Assembly: GCF_024139115.2 (NCBI RefSeq)
Contig: NC_085140.1
Span: 236,780,371-236,844,370, forward strand
DNA from: Armigeres subalbatus
Lineage: Eukaryota; Arthropoda; Insecta; Diptera; Culicidae
Reading direction: 5' to 3'
DNA: 64,000 nt
The notes below the pieces were generated by a model. That model ran no database searches and was not told the origin of the DNA. It saw only the letters and a list, made by a program, of their open reading frames with translations. The position numbers and the translations under genes were made by a program. This document shows, piece by piece, positions 33,465 to 44,790 of the stretch. The stretch's first letter is position 1; the number at the start of each line of letters is the position of its first letter.

Positions 33465-36400
33465 AACCCTTGTGTGGCCTTGGGTGGTACCTTTGGTCAA
33501 TTCGCGATATCTAAATGAATTTTCATAGTGGAGGTTGAAACTCTGTCATATCCACAATAATTACGGCCAAAATCTATTGAACGGGTTAACTGAAATTTTG
33601 ATTCAGGAGTGGAGGAGGGGTTCGACATTTTTACCCTTTAAATGGCCGGCAGGTACCCGGTACCCACGAAACTAAAATGCTTATATCTTAGGCAACTATT
33701 AACCGTTTTTGACCGTTTTGGGCTCTTTCCTTAGAATTTTGTCCTTTATCATGCTGTTTTAGGATTGGACCGGTCCGGACCCTCGGACCACCGAAATCGA
33801 TTTCTAGGGACATGTCCTCCATAGATTATACTGATCGTGGATTTCGATAGGTAAATAGCAATATGGGTATCAAACTTGATATTTCATCAGCAGGTTGATT
33901 TTTATTGATTTGGGTCCATCAGACGTCAGATCTTCAATTGGCCATTGCAGAACAGGTTCCTCGAGTCATAGGCGGCATGGACACTTTTCAATGGAACATC
34001 AAAATGGGTATCAAACTTCTTGAAATTATTTCTAACGTGTGTTCTTGACAAGTTGAGTCCAGGTGGCCATTTTGGAACAAGTTTCCGGGTGGGGAGGAAG
34101 GGGGGTTGGTCAAGGATTGGCAAACATTTCTCATTGGATCCCAACCGATTCTAAAAGTTTGATGCGAAGCAATGAGCGAACAAAATCAATACAAAGATCT
34201 CATTCATCCGGATGGCCACTAAGTGGTTTTAGGTTCTGAACATCAGGAGAAATGACCAGATGTAGAAGATTATTAGAGTTCGATTTTTTAAATCTATTGT
34301 TGGCGTAATCAATTCTAGAATCCTAAAACTTTACTTGTTGTAGCATTGAGAGTAAAATCATTGCATGACCAACGCATTGACCACCATTGGTCATCTGGCG
34401 CTGAATGTCCGGAACACCCATAGTAAAAACAAATTCTTGAAAATCGTCCTAGAATACAGTGGTTTGTTATGAATGGAGCAAAACTCGATAAATAGTCCTC
34501 CGGAACTCGGAACATTCTGAGAAAAGCCAATTTAATGTATTCTCATAAACCGTACTGTTTCACAAAACTATGAGCAAAATAGAACAATATCATTTCAAGA
34601 ACCACACGTTGATGAGGAGGGCACTAGATTCTAGAAACTCGCCCTAAGCTGCTACTTTTTTGTAGTTGTGCGATCAAACTCAATTCGAGGATCATTCATT
34701 GACACCGTGTGTCGTTAGGTGAGCATCTGGAAGCTTCGGAACTTTCGAAGATGTCCAATTTTAGTCGTCCTAGAAAGTTGTGAGTTTTAGAAATCGCTTG
34801 TTGAGAAATGTGAGAGCATATGATGCAATCTAAACGGATAGCCACAATACATCCAATAATGCTGCGACTTTCAATAAATCGTTCGTTCATTTCAAGTGGT
34901 GGAATAAATGGATAGTTCGAAACCGCCTTATACAAGTGAAGACACTCCCTAGAAGCTCTAAACAACCTTTGACTGACGTTTGTAGAGCTCTATAATTGTC
35001 AATCTTGGTGATGTTCCTCCAGTTAGCATAAACGTTTAGGGTTCCAGGTCCGATTCCACCGCGTGCAGCAGCCACGAAGTCGCTGGCCTCTATCCGGATC
35101 TCTGTGAATATTGTTTTGCTATTCTTTCTTCCGACTTCGCACTAAGTTACCGCCCTCTGGAGTTTTATATTTTATACGATTCACAATATTTTCTTCTTAC
35201 ACTTGATACAGCTCGTGATTTATGCGTCCGCCACAATTTTTTTAATTTCCATCGAGAATTAGCGTAGCACTTTTCGCTCGAAAACCCCAAAGCTTTCCGG
35301 TCCACCTCTTTTACATCCTAACAGATAAAGGCAAATTTAGTTTCCAATATTCGACGAAGCCCTATTCGCAGCAGCAACACGTCTTTTCACTTCACAGGAA
35401 ACGTCATTGTCACATGTCATGTGTTAAAGATAAACAAATTCTTCACATCTTCCCCATCAAGCACTACCTCAGCACTAACACAATAGGCCTACTTTTATCT
35501 TTTCCCGCAACCATGTACTCCGTCTTGGTAAGTCGATGATTTACCCTATCTTCCCTGCTCCTCTTCATTAGGGCAAAGCCTCCACTCTGCCCTGTAGTCG
35601 TTACCAATGTGTCAATGTCATCCGCAAAGATCAGGAGCATATGACGATGTGATGATGCGCCTTCTTCTGCACACAGATCTCCTGATCACCCTCGAGTGCA
35701 ATATTTACAATATTTTGAAAGCGCTCACTCTGCTTCAATCTCTCACGGTCACAAACGCGGTTGATACGTCGTCTAACCGAATACTTTATTTCGAGCCATC
35801 AAGCTCGTATCATCGTAATCAGCTTCGCCGTAGAACCGTGTTCAGACATTATCTCACAGCTAATTTCTTTCACTGAATCAGCCGCTGCTTAAAATCAATG
35901 AACAGATGGTGAGTCTAGTTGTACTCAGAAATTCATAAGCATCATCTTCTGGCTAAACATCTCATCCCTTCGGCCAGACAGGTAGATTTTGAAACTGGAA
36001 CGAAACTGATTAGACTAGCCAGTTTCTTCATCTACTGAGGAGCGCATCTAGTTTCAGATTTTGTTTTACACAGATTATCAGTGGATTCAGAATGAAGTCA
36101 ATGTAGGGAAGGGGTGGAAATGATGCAATCACTCGCCCACTGAAGCCGAATATACCTCTTTCGTACGGAATTTATTGGATTGTTGATTGGAGTTCGAGGC
36201 AGAGGTCCTCTTGTTAACGAACTGTCAATGTTATAGATAGAAGCTGGATGTAATTTCTAATTGGATGAAAACGAGCTCTTTAGTTCATTTCAATTCTAGC
36301 AGAAACGCTAGAATAGTCAAGTTGAAGGTATAGGAAAAATGGAAATGGTATGGAAGTCCATTTCCAGTTCGAGGCGATGCTAGAGATAAATATGAAAGAT

Positions 36401-37972
36401 ACAAAGTAGGAGAATGGAACGGACTTCGGATTGAACCCACGACCTCCTGCGTATGAGGCAGAAACATTAGCCTTATGACTACAAGCCCGCTATCTTATCC
36501 TTCTTTTTTTGTTACATAAATCACGATTACACAACTGTTGAAAACAAATGTTAGAAATGACGATTGCTTCGGAATTCAGGAGGACTTTGGTGACCACTCG
36601 GGATCAATGAATGATATTCGCAATCTCGCGCTTAGAATCAAGGGCGTAACTGTATGATCGATTTATCTTAGACGATATTTTCCTTTTATCAATGTAGTGA
36701 ATTCTTAGTTTGCCGAAAGTTCATGGTTGTAATGAAGGATGATTGCATCTTCTACCTGAAGCAAATATAAAATCGATGAAGAGAAATCGTTCAATACAGT
36801 TACGCCCTATGATTCTATGCGCAAAAGACTCTCTTCTATGCTACTATTACAAACGATTTTCGAAAGTTTCTAGAACGAACTGCAAATGACCACTGCTCTG
36901 GATGCCTCACCACTTCTGGAGCACCATTTGGGCTCTCACAACAAAACGAATTTCAAGAATTAACCACTGCTCCAGATTCGAGCTTCCCAAGAATAACTTA
37001 GTGTCCACCTGGAGTCAATTAATGGCCCTGGACATTACTTTACAACAGATTGTTTATAAGAAAGGCGCAAATTTCTAGAACAAACTTTGTAGTATCAGAT
37101 AGAGGTCACCTAGGATCGAAGAGAGTACATGTATTGGTTTTGATGTGACAATGTTAAACAAACGGTTTATGAAAAGTCACATCTGTTTAGAAGATTTCTG
37201 GAATCGATCATATCTCCGAGTGTCTGGAATCTTTGGTGGGTCTCCTGCTGGTCGGCGTTAATGAGTGGTCCTTACTTGATTTTGCACTCACATTGCTAGA
37301 TAAATTGATTTAAAACAATGAGCTATGAAAATGTTAATGAACATTCTTGACTCCTCAGGAACCTATTCCGGAATTGGAATCAGGGTGAACTTGTTTGATG
37401 AACCTAAATAGATCAGAAATAAACGCTTGAGACAATTTCAAGAAGTTTGACACCCATATTGTTGGGGTTCAATGAGAAATAATTTTGACTTCGGCTCCCG
37501 GGGAACCTGTTCAGAATGCCACTCCTGAGTCAACTTGTTTGGTGAGCCTAGGATCATTAGGACATACGCAAGAGTTAATTTCATGAGTTTGATACCCATA
37601 TTGTTGATGTTCCATTGAACAATGTTCATGACCACCTATGACCTCGAGGAACCTGTTCTGGAAGGCCAATCGAAATCTGCACTTCGATGGACCCAAATCG
37701 ATAAGAATCAATCTACTGATGAAATTTCAAGTTTGATACCCGTATAGCTGATTGCTATCGAAATCCACGATCAGTATCGTTTATACAGGACATGTTCCGA
37801 AATCCGGATTTCAGGAATCGAATTGACGGATCGATTCATCCTGGTAACATCTTTATAGAAGAAAATTCTGAATCGAATAAGCCAAAATTGTTGAAATCGG
37901 TTGTAATTTCCAGAGATATAAGCATTTTAGTTTCGTGGTACCAGGGTACCCACCACGGCCTATTAAGGGTGT
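33465..37972. mobile_element. Large diverged inverted-repeat element, 4.5 kb
   Basis: The left segment 33465-34140 and the right segment 37410-37972 are reverse complements with many mismatches. Matching marks are GGTACCC-ACGAAACTAAAATGC near 33655 and its complement near 37930, and TTGATACCCATATTG-like units repeated at about 145-bp spacing in the right arm. The interior (34150-37400) has no transposase ORF. It also contains a tRNA-like SINE at 36290-36490. An old non-autonomous DNA element is the best reading. Confidence 0.55.
36290..36490 (-). mobile_element. tRNA-derived SINE candidate
   Basis: On the minus strand a tRNA-like head has a B box GTGGGTTCAATCC and an anticodon-like stem CTGC-loop-GCAG. 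It is followed by a TTTCATATTTATCTC body and an end near AATTGAAATGAACTAAAG. This is not a Feilai-type SINE. The head could be folded as a degenerate tRNA, but its continuation into a body favours a SINE. Confidence 0.5.
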
Positions 37973-38029
37973 TTTTTGCCAGTCACACAACGGTTAACAT
38001 CTAAATCGCCATATTAACAGTGGGTCTAA

Positions 38030-38310
38030 TAAATGCCCTTTATTAGTTTCACAACTGCTGATCTTGAGCCATCTTTTCCCGGTCTCACCTCAGTTATAAT
38101 CCCTTTTCATAGAAACCTTATCGATTTCATCGCCATTACTACAACGTCACCGACTGATAGGTTTCTGAAGTTCTTGCCACTTTGTTCTTTAACTTGGGTT
38201 GGTAAATATTCTAATCCAACGTTGCCAAAAGTGAGATGTCAAGATTTGCGCCCTTTTCCATGTTGCTTCAAAGCTTCAGCTTGACTAACATCGTAGCAAT
38301 ACGTAACTTC
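38030..38310 (-). pseudogene. Retroelement integrase C-terminal relic
   Basis: The minus strand reads (with stops) NLSVGDVVVMAMKS then KGIITEVRPGKDGSRSAVVKL, which resembles the integrase C-terminal domain of BEL/Pao elements (compare the VLKGPDGRVRQ region near 18090). It lies on the same strand as the env relic at 32541-33400 and upstream of it, with the 33465-37972 insert between. One env-bearing element split by the insert would explain both. Confidence 0.45.
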
Positions 38311-38311
38311 T

Positions 38312-38336
38312 NNNNNNNNNNNNNNNNNNNNNNNNN
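38312..38336. other. Assembly gap (25 N)
   Basis: A run of 25 N. Flanking frames on either side should not be joined. Confidence 0.99.
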
Positions 38337-38739
38337 CAGCAGAACTCTCGCAATCTATCTTCAGAACTAACTCTCTTCCATGTGTTGTTTGTACAATACC
38401 AACCAAGTAGGATAAGTATTTAGTATTCGCGAAGTCGAAGCAAATTCTGCTCTTCCCTCCTATGGGAAACTCCATTGCTATCTGTCAGAGTTTGAGTGAA
38501 ACATGGCCGCCATCTCCTCCTCTCTGTTGCTCTACTGTAAAAACCCATAAAGAACTGTCATTGTTTGTGTGAAGAATTTTGCTTCGACTTCGCGAATTGT
38601 CTGGCTTCTACACACTTGCTTCACCAGCAACTGCGCTCGATGAAGTATGGTAGGAATCTGACGACCAACTGGGACAACCTCACATAGCCCTCAATATCTG
38701 AATATGTTTCGCTAATGAATTATTGACAGGTTTCTGGGC

Positions 38740-39040
38740 CCCTTGAAACGATCCTTCCAAGGCTTTTAAAAGAAGCAGAATAAAAAAGAAAGTTTATACA
38801 AAAAAAATCTTAAAAGAATGCTTCCGAGCCTCTTGAAAGAAAATTTCCAATCCTCTTAAAATGAGGCTTCCGGTTCATTTGAAAGGAGGCTTCCGAACCT
38901 CTTGAAAGGAGTCCTCCGAGCTGCTTGGAAGAAGGCTTCCGAGAAGCATAGGAGAGTGATTGCAATTCTCTTGCAACGAAGCAACTGAGCTTTTCAGAGA
39001 AAAATCTTCATGTCTCTCAAATGGAAGCTTCCGAATCTAT
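38740..39040. repeat. Degenerate ~28-30 bp minisatellite
   Basis: About ten imperfect units of the type GGCTTCCGAACCTCTTGAAA. Confidence 0.7.
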
Positions 39041-39439
39041 AGACTCTAGATTTTAGTTAAGAATCATATTCTTAACGTATTATTCAACATTCTGTTTTGA
39101 TCAGGTAGATTGCATAGAAGATTTTTAAAATTTGTCCATTCAAAGTTTTCCCCTTTTGATCTTTTGTACCACAGCCCTTCATCAATAATTGTACTGGTTG
39201 TGTGGAGCAGGATTCAATAGGCCATGATTTACTGATCGCCAGGCATAATATGTACAAAGCAATTAATACAAGATTAAAATTGTAATTCATTCGCCATTAC
39301 GCATTTTTGTCCCAGGCAGCTGGCAGCGGTTCTCAACCTTTTTGATGAGTGGTACTCCTTGAGGCTTTGTCATTGCTTGAGGTACCCCTAAAGATTTTTT
39401 TTCTGGCAAACTTTAGCCGGAATCGTGGATTCAAAATGG

Positions 39440-40105
39440 ACGACGAGTTCAGTACAATTCCATTTAATTCCACCACCTCGTAATACTTTTACATATACAT
39501 ATTTCGATCTCAACTGTAAGGTCGTCTTCAGTGTCTCGTACTTGTCTCGACTTCTCGAATCCAAAAATATATTTGAACTGTTCGTTATTCAGAGACTCTA
39601 TTAAATTTTCAAATTTATTCTCAGGCTTCCACTAAAACTTCAAGAGTATTTGTATTTCGAAATTGTTGAAATTTAGAAATGATTTGTCGTTTTTTGTGAT
39701 TTTTACAAGAAAGATTAAAAAACAAAAACTATGAATAATAAATATAAAAAAATGGGATACGATTGATCTTTTGAAATCCTCAGAAATAATTTGGGATACA
39801 ACTTAAAATTTCTAGAATTAATTGAGCATTGGTTTTCATCGCATTTGTTTTATTTCCGAACTTTGATATTATGGAGTGGAATTTTTTATATATATATTTT
39901 AATATATATATTTTATATATTTTATATATTTTATATATTTTAAATATTTTAAGCTCTTTTTAGAGGAATGTATTCAACCGTCTAAGACGAGTTAAGTTAT
40001 TCCATTTAATTCCACCAATTATTTCGATATCTTTGCAGATACGTATTTCGACCACAACTGTGTGGTCGTCTTCAGTGTCTCGTACTTGACTCAACTTGAC
40101 TCCTA
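39440..40105. repeat. Two copies of the GTCGTCTTCAGTGTCTCG repeat around AT-rich DNA
   Basis: Copies at about 39455-39552 and 39995-40105 share ATTCCATTTAATTCCACCA, a TACGTATTTCGACC-type line, GGTCGTCTTCAGTGTCTCG and TACTTG. The same unit sits in the foldback spacer at 19979. Between them is a (TATATATTT)n tract at 39889-39950. Confidence 0.65.
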
Positions 40106-40347
40106 TTTTCTCACTTTTCAAATGACCTATTCGTCCAAATGTCTTATTCGGCTAAATGTCCTATTCGGCCAAATGACCCTTTCGGCCAAATGACCATTTC
40201 GGTCGAACGACCCTTTCGGCCAAATGACCCTTTCTGCCAAACGACCATTTCGGTCGAACGGCCCTTTCGGCCAAATGACCCTTTCGTCCAAACGACCCTT
40301 TCGGTCAAATGACCCTTTCGGCCAAATGACCTTTCGGTCTAATGACA
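40106..40347. repeat. 17-bp minisatellite, same family as 29970-30300
   Basis: About fourteen units of the type CCAAATGACCCTTTCGG. This is the reverse-complement orientation of the left arm at 29970. No matching opposite arm is seen nearby. Confidence 0.8.
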
Positions 40348-40355
40348 ATGAATAT

Positions 40356-40507
40356 CTCGCTTAACTTTTCAAGGTTCTAAGTAATATTTTTTCATGAATT
40401 AATTTGAGTACTGCAATCAAAAGCTTTCATGTTGTTCTGTTGATTGCGCTATTCAAATTAATTCATGAAAAAAATGTTACTTAGGACCTTTTGAAAAGTT
40501 AAGCGAG
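40356..40507. mobile_element. Palindromic MITE, CTCGCTTAAC ends
   Basis: A near-perfect hairpin: CTCGCTTAACTTTTCAA at the left and TTGAAAAGTTAAGCGAG at the right, with TTTCATGAATTAATTTGA stems around a short loop. A related, larger copy lies at 49898-50202. Confidence 0.85.
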
Positions 40508-40573
40508 AATTCTCGGCTGGAAGTGCACGTGTTAGACAACATGTGGCGATGCGTCGTTTTGGTATCGTAGAGT

Positions 40574-40606
40574 AGTATATAACGCGCCCCCATCGCAACA
40601 TTTCAG
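40574..40606 (+). promoter_or_regulatory. Core promoter: TATA box and initiator
   Basis: GTATATAA (about 40574) is followed about 27 bp later by TCAGT (about 40601), the arthropod initiator consensus. Spacing is right for a TATA-Inr core promoter. Confidence 0.45.
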
Positions 40607-40702
40607 TTGACTATATGTACCTCATTTCACAGGCCGCGCATAAACAAAAATTGCATATTTTACGATTATGTATTTATTAATCGTCAAATTTGTACAAAAC
40701 AT

Positions 40703-40954
40703 ATGATAAATGCACATAATCTAAATATATATTTGGATAAGATTGACAAGAAATCTATCGAGAGTTTAAATATTAGGGACAAAATTGCTACCTGTGCAGT
40801 GCACAGGTTGCACATGCGGACGCGACGCCTCTGGATATTTAATAAGAAGAATAGCATAGCATGGCATGGAATAGAACCCGTGCAGGAATTGTATAAAGAG
40901 ATTTTCAGCCCAAGACCGGTTCATCTCTCGCTTTGCTTTCTTGATTGTTGGTAG
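40703..40954 (+). CDS. Hypothetical small protein
   Basis: The frame is open from 40607, but its first ATG is at 40703, giving 83 codons to the TAG at 40954. The product is basic, with a VHRLHMRTRRLW stretch and a Cys-containing hydrophobic C-terminus. No family is recognised. It lies about 100 bp downstream of a good TATA-initiator pair and is followed by AATAAA at 41033. A CAG at about 40624 could also be a splice acceptor for an upstream exon. It may be a piece of a retroelement or an old viral insertion. Confidence 0.35.
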   Translation: MINAHNLNIYLDKIDKKSIESLNIRDKIATCAVHRLHMRTRRLWIFNKKNSIAWHGIEPVQELYKEIFSPRPVHLSLCFLDCW

Positions 40955-41032
40955 TCGATAGAAACATCATAGACCATAGATAGTAGTGCTTTTTTTGTGA
41001 ACGATTATTAATACGATTATTGTAATAACTAT

Positions 41033-41038
41033 AATAAA
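41033..41038 (+). terminator. Polyadenylation signal
   Basis: AATAAA, 79 bp after the stop of the small ORF at 40703-40954. Confidence 0.4.
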
Positions 41039-41159
41039 TATTCCCATACATCCTACAAAAAATAATGCAAATTGCTTTATTTCGTTTGTTGGCTCAACTA
41101 AAGTGCTATTTGCTAAGTACCTACTTTTTCATGCCAAATTCATATGAATGCTGGAATAT

Positions 41160-43560
41160 TATTTTCAGTTATTATTATTATTTATTCAGACTAAGGCCGA
41201 AGTGGCCTGTGCGGTATATAAGAGTCTTCCATTCGGCTCGGTCCATGGCTACACGTCGCCAACCACGCAGTCTACGGAGGGTCCGCAAGTCATCTTCCAC
41301 CTGATCGATCCACCTTGCCCGCTGCGCACCTCGCCTTCTTGTGCCTGTCGGATCGTTGTCGAGAACCATTTTCACCGGGTTACTGTCCGACATTCTGGCT
41401 ACGTGCCCGGCCCATCGCAGTCGTCCGATTTTCGCGGTGTGAGCGATGGATGGTTCTCCCAACAGCTGATGCAATTCGTGGTTCATTCGCCTCCTCCACG
41501 TACCGTCCGCCATCTGCACCCCACCATAGATGGTACGCAGCACTTTCCTTTCGAAAACTCCAAGTGCGCGTTGGTCCTCCACGAGCATCGTCCAGGTTTC
41601 GTGTCCGTAGAGGACTACCGGTCTAATTAGCGTTTTGTAGATTGTCAGTTTGGTACGGCGGCGAACTCTATTCGATCGGAGCGTCTTGCGGAGTCCAAAG
41701 TACGTACGATTTCCAGCCACTATGCGTCTCCGAATTTCTCTGCTGGTGTCATTTTCGGCAGTCACCAGTGAGCCCAAGTACACAAATTCTTCTACCACCT
41801 CGATTTCGTCACCACCAATGCAAACTCGCGGTGGGTGGCTCACATTGTCTTCTCTTGAACCTCTGCCTATCATGTACTTCGTCTTCGACGTGTTGATGAC
41901 AAGTCCGATCCGCTTAGCTTCCCTATTCAGTCTGATGTAGGCTTCCTCCATCTTCTCAAAGTTACGTGCCATAATATCTATGTCGTCGGCGAAACCAAAT
42001 AGCTGGACGGACTTATTGAAAATTGTACCACTCGTGTTAATCCCTGCTCTTCGTATTACCCCTTCCAAAGCGATGTTGAATAGCAAACACGAAAGACCAT
42101 CACCTTGCCGTAACCCTCTGCGGGTTTCGAAGGGACTCGAGAATGCCCCTGAAACTCGAACTACGCACATCACCCGATCCATCGTCGCTTTGATCAACCG
42201 TGTCAGTTTATCCGGAAAACCGTGTTCGTGCATTAGCTGCCATAGCTGGTCCCGATCGATTGTATCATATGCGGCTTTGAAGTCGATGAATAGATGATGT
42301 GTGGGCACGTTGTATTCGCGGCATTTCTGCAGTACTTGGCGAATGGCGAACACCTGGTCCGTGGTACCCGCCTGGTACTGCCCCACGAACTCCCTTGCAG
42401 TTGGTGCTAGTCGACGGCATAAAATTTGGGAGAGTACCTTGTAGGCGGCGTTCAGCAATGTGATTGCGCGGTAGTTGCTACAATCCAGCTTATCGCCCTT
42501 TTTGTAGATGGGACACACGACACCTTCCATCCACTCCTGCGGCAAAACTTCCTCCTCCCAAATCTTGGTAATGACCCAGTGCAGCGCTCTAGCCAGTGCC
42601 TCACCACCGTGTTTAAATAGCTCTCCTGGTAGTTGGTCAACCCCAGGGGCTTTGTTGTTCTTCAGCCGGCCAATCTCCTCCTGGATTTCCTGGAGATCCG
42701 GAGCCGGTAGAATTATGTCCTGCGCGCGTTCTCCCAGGTCTATCACCATACCGCCATCTTCGTCTGCCACATCGCCATTCAGGTGCTCTTCGTAGTGCTG
42801 CCGCCACCTTTGGATCACCTCACGCTCGTTCGTAAGAAGGTTCCCGTTTATGTCCTTACACATATCAGGCTGTGGCACGTGGCCCTTACGTGAACGGTTT
42901 AACTTCTCATAGAACTTTCGTGTGTTATTAGCGCGGTACAGTTGCTCCGTTTCTTCACGGTCTCGATCTTCCTGCTGGCGCTTTTTCCTCCGGAAAGTCG
43001 AGTTTTGTCTGTTCCGCGCCTGTTTATATCGTGCCTCGTTCGCCCTCGTGCGGTGTTGCAGCAATCTCGCCCATGCTGCATTCTTCTCTTCCACTAACTG
43101 CTCACATTCGCCGTCATACCAGTCGTTTCTCTGATCCGGGGGCACCGTCCCTAGTGCAGCGATTGCGGTGCTTCCAATGGCGGATCGAATATCTCTCCAG
43201 CCATCTTCAAGAGACGCTGCGCCTAGCTGCTCTTCCGTTGGAAGTGCCACTTCCAGCTGCTGCGCGTATTCTTGGGCTAGTCTACCGTCTTGTAGCCGCC
43301 CAATGTTAAGCCGCGGCGTCCGACTTCGACGCGTGTTGTACACCGTCGAGAGTTTTGAGCGCAGGCATACTGCAACGAGGTAGTGGTCGGATTCAATATT
43401 CGCACTGCGGTAAGTGCGGACATTCGTGATGTCGGAGAAGAATTTACCGTCGATTAGAACGTGATCGATTTGGTTTTCCGTTTCTTGGTTAGGTGATCTC
43501 CATGTGTTTTCAGTTAGTATACCCTCTAATATTGCGTGTATTGTCATAATAATATCCTGA
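41160..43560 (-). mobile_element. RTE-clade (Jam-like) non-LTR retrotransposon, 5' truncated
   Basis: Minus-strand orientation. The ORF stops almost at the 3' end and is followed by a (TAA)n-like tail (41160-41180), as is usual for RTE elements, which have very short 3' UTRs. The 5' end is cut in the endonuclease domain. Confidence 0.88.
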
Positions 43561-43592
43561 AATAAAACAGTTTGGTTTGAACTAACAATCAT
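41178..43592 (-). CDS. RTE endonuclease-reverse transcriptase (C-terminal ~780 residues)
   Basis: One uninterrupted frame. The first residues up to about 43520 are flank. Then the last part of the AP endonuclease (NTWRSPN, QIDHVLIDGKF, SDHYLVAV), a basic linker, and the RT: NKAPGVDQLPGELFK, motif A LFIDFKAAYDTIDR, motif B RRGLRQGDGLSCLLFN, motif C FADDIDIM, thumb region KTKYM and VEEFVYLGS. The C-terminal signature is LRWAGHVARM. The catalytic FADD is intact. Lack of stops over about 2.3 kb suggests recent insertion. As the endonuclease is incomplete, this copy cannot move by itself. Confidence 0.9.
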   Translation of the reverse strand: MIVSSNQTVLFQDIIMTIHAILEGILTENTWRSPNQETENQIDHVLIDGKFFSDITNVRTYRSANIESDHYLVAVCLRSKLSTVYNTRRSRTPRLNIGRLQDGRLAQEYAQQLEVALPTEEQLGAASLEDGWRDIRSAIGSTAIAALGTVPPDQRNDWYDGECEQLVEEKNAAWARLLQHRTRANEARYKQARNRQNSTFRRKKRQQEDRDREETEQLYRANNTRKFYEKLNRSRKGHVPQPDMCKDINGNLLTNEREVIQRWRQHYEEHLNGDVADEDGGMVIDLGERAQDIILPAPDLQEIQEEIGRLKNNKAPGVDQLPGELFKHGGEALARALHWVITKIWEEEVLPQEWMEGVVCPIYKKGDKLDCSNYRAITLLNAAYKVLSQILCRRLAPTAREFVGQYQAGTTDQVFAIRQVLQKCREYNVPTHHLFIDFKAAYDTIDRDQLWQLMHEHGFPDKLTRLIKATMDRVMCVVRVSGAFSSPFETRRGLRQGDGLSCLLFNIALEGVIRRAGINTSGTIFNKSVQLFGFADDIDIMARNFEKMEEAYIRLNREAKRIGLVINTSKTKYMIGRGSREDNVSHPPRVCIGGDEIEVVEEFVYLGSLVTAENDTSREIRRRIVAGNRTYFGLRKTLRSNRVRRRTKLTIYKTLIRPVVLYGHETWTMLVEDQRALGVFERKVLRTIYGGVQMADGTWRRRMNHELHQLLGEPSIAHTAKIGRLRWAGHVARMSDSNPVKMVLDNDPTGTRRRGAQRARWIDQVEDDLRTLRRLRGWRRVAMDRAEWKTLIYRTGHFGLSLNK

Positions 43593-43689
43593 ATAAAAAT
43601 ATTGATTGAATTTATAATGAGTAATGATAATAATAATACATGGAATGGAAATGAGTTTTGAAAATAAAATCGATATTGATATTATAATT

Positions 43690-44790
43690 TTGAAATTATT
43701 TTAGTTTGTTGATGTATGTTTGTATGTATGTAGATAGCCACCATCTTGGCCCTTTGTCTTGCATGCTGATCCACCCTTTTTTTCCTAAGCAATGGAGGGG
43801 GAATCTGCTCAACAGACATCCTGGGTTGTCCAGGAAGTGCGGGGTTAGGGACCACCTCCAACAGCAAACGAGAGAGGCAGGACTACATTCCCGACCCGCT
43901 AAACCGTTTCCATTGCCGCCAAGCCCATAGTCCCTTCGGTACAACCAGAAAGTAATGCTTCAAAGAGGGGCCAGTGCACAACGCACCCTCGAGGTTAGCT
44001 GCGTGTCCTTGCAGCACCGAACATCGTAACTCGCTTTTTTAGAAGAACACCGTGGTATCGCGCCAGCGCATTGCCGGCTTTCCACTTGCCGACGCGGTGC
44101 CTACGCCTGCCCCAGTCTTGACGAGGACCCCTTTCCATCCTCGGGCTTGGAATCCGCCCGGTTGACCAACGCCGCGAAAGCGACGATACCATGTTGTTCT
44201 TCACGCGGCCACTTGTTCGATAAAAGGATCGAGTTTGACCACAGGGCACCAGTATGACCTATGAAGCCGACTCTGAACCCTTAGACCACCTCTTATTTGC
44301 GCCTGAACTAGCTATCCTTGAGTCCACGCGCCACCTTATGTGTAGCTCCGAGACGATTTGGACGATAGTCGATAAACGGCGTTCCAGCCAAATTCATCTT
44401 TACACATCCTCCAAACTAGGTTGTCCGGGGTAGTTTAGACTAGCAACCCTATAACCAGAGACCGGCGGAGTGAAAAACTGTCGAAATGGCAACGTATGAA
44501 AATGCATGAAATCGAGAAAATGATACTGGCAGCACTTGAACTTTTGCTTGCTTCTTATGGATGCAAAAAGTAAACAAGTCGAAATGGAACCGCTTTTGAC
44601 GGTTCGATTGGAAACAAGATGGCGTCTTCGCCGATCTCTTATTGTAGTATTTCTAGTTTAGACCACATGTGGCAAGCATTTCCGCCGTTTCCTCTAAACC
44701 TGCGCACACCGGACACTCGGGCGAGGCCGAGCAAGCCAGCTACGTTACCTGCACTGTGATTTTGCAGCACGCTTAAACGCCGGGCACATC
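43690..44790 (-). pseudogene. Decayed segment downstream of R1-like gag
   Basis: Minus-strand pieces with no long frame, probably the region between gag and ORF2 of the element at 44790-46498, ending near a CATACATACAAACATAC microsatellite-like tail (43700-43730). I could not identify endonuclease motifs. Confidence 0.35.

Noticed and set aside
38239..38475. A 78-codon minus-strand ORF across 38312-38336
   Set aside because: It reads through the assembly gap, so the frame is not evidence.
41315..43383. Plus-strand ORFs under the RTE gene
   Set aside because: Antisense shadows of the minus-strand RTE frame.
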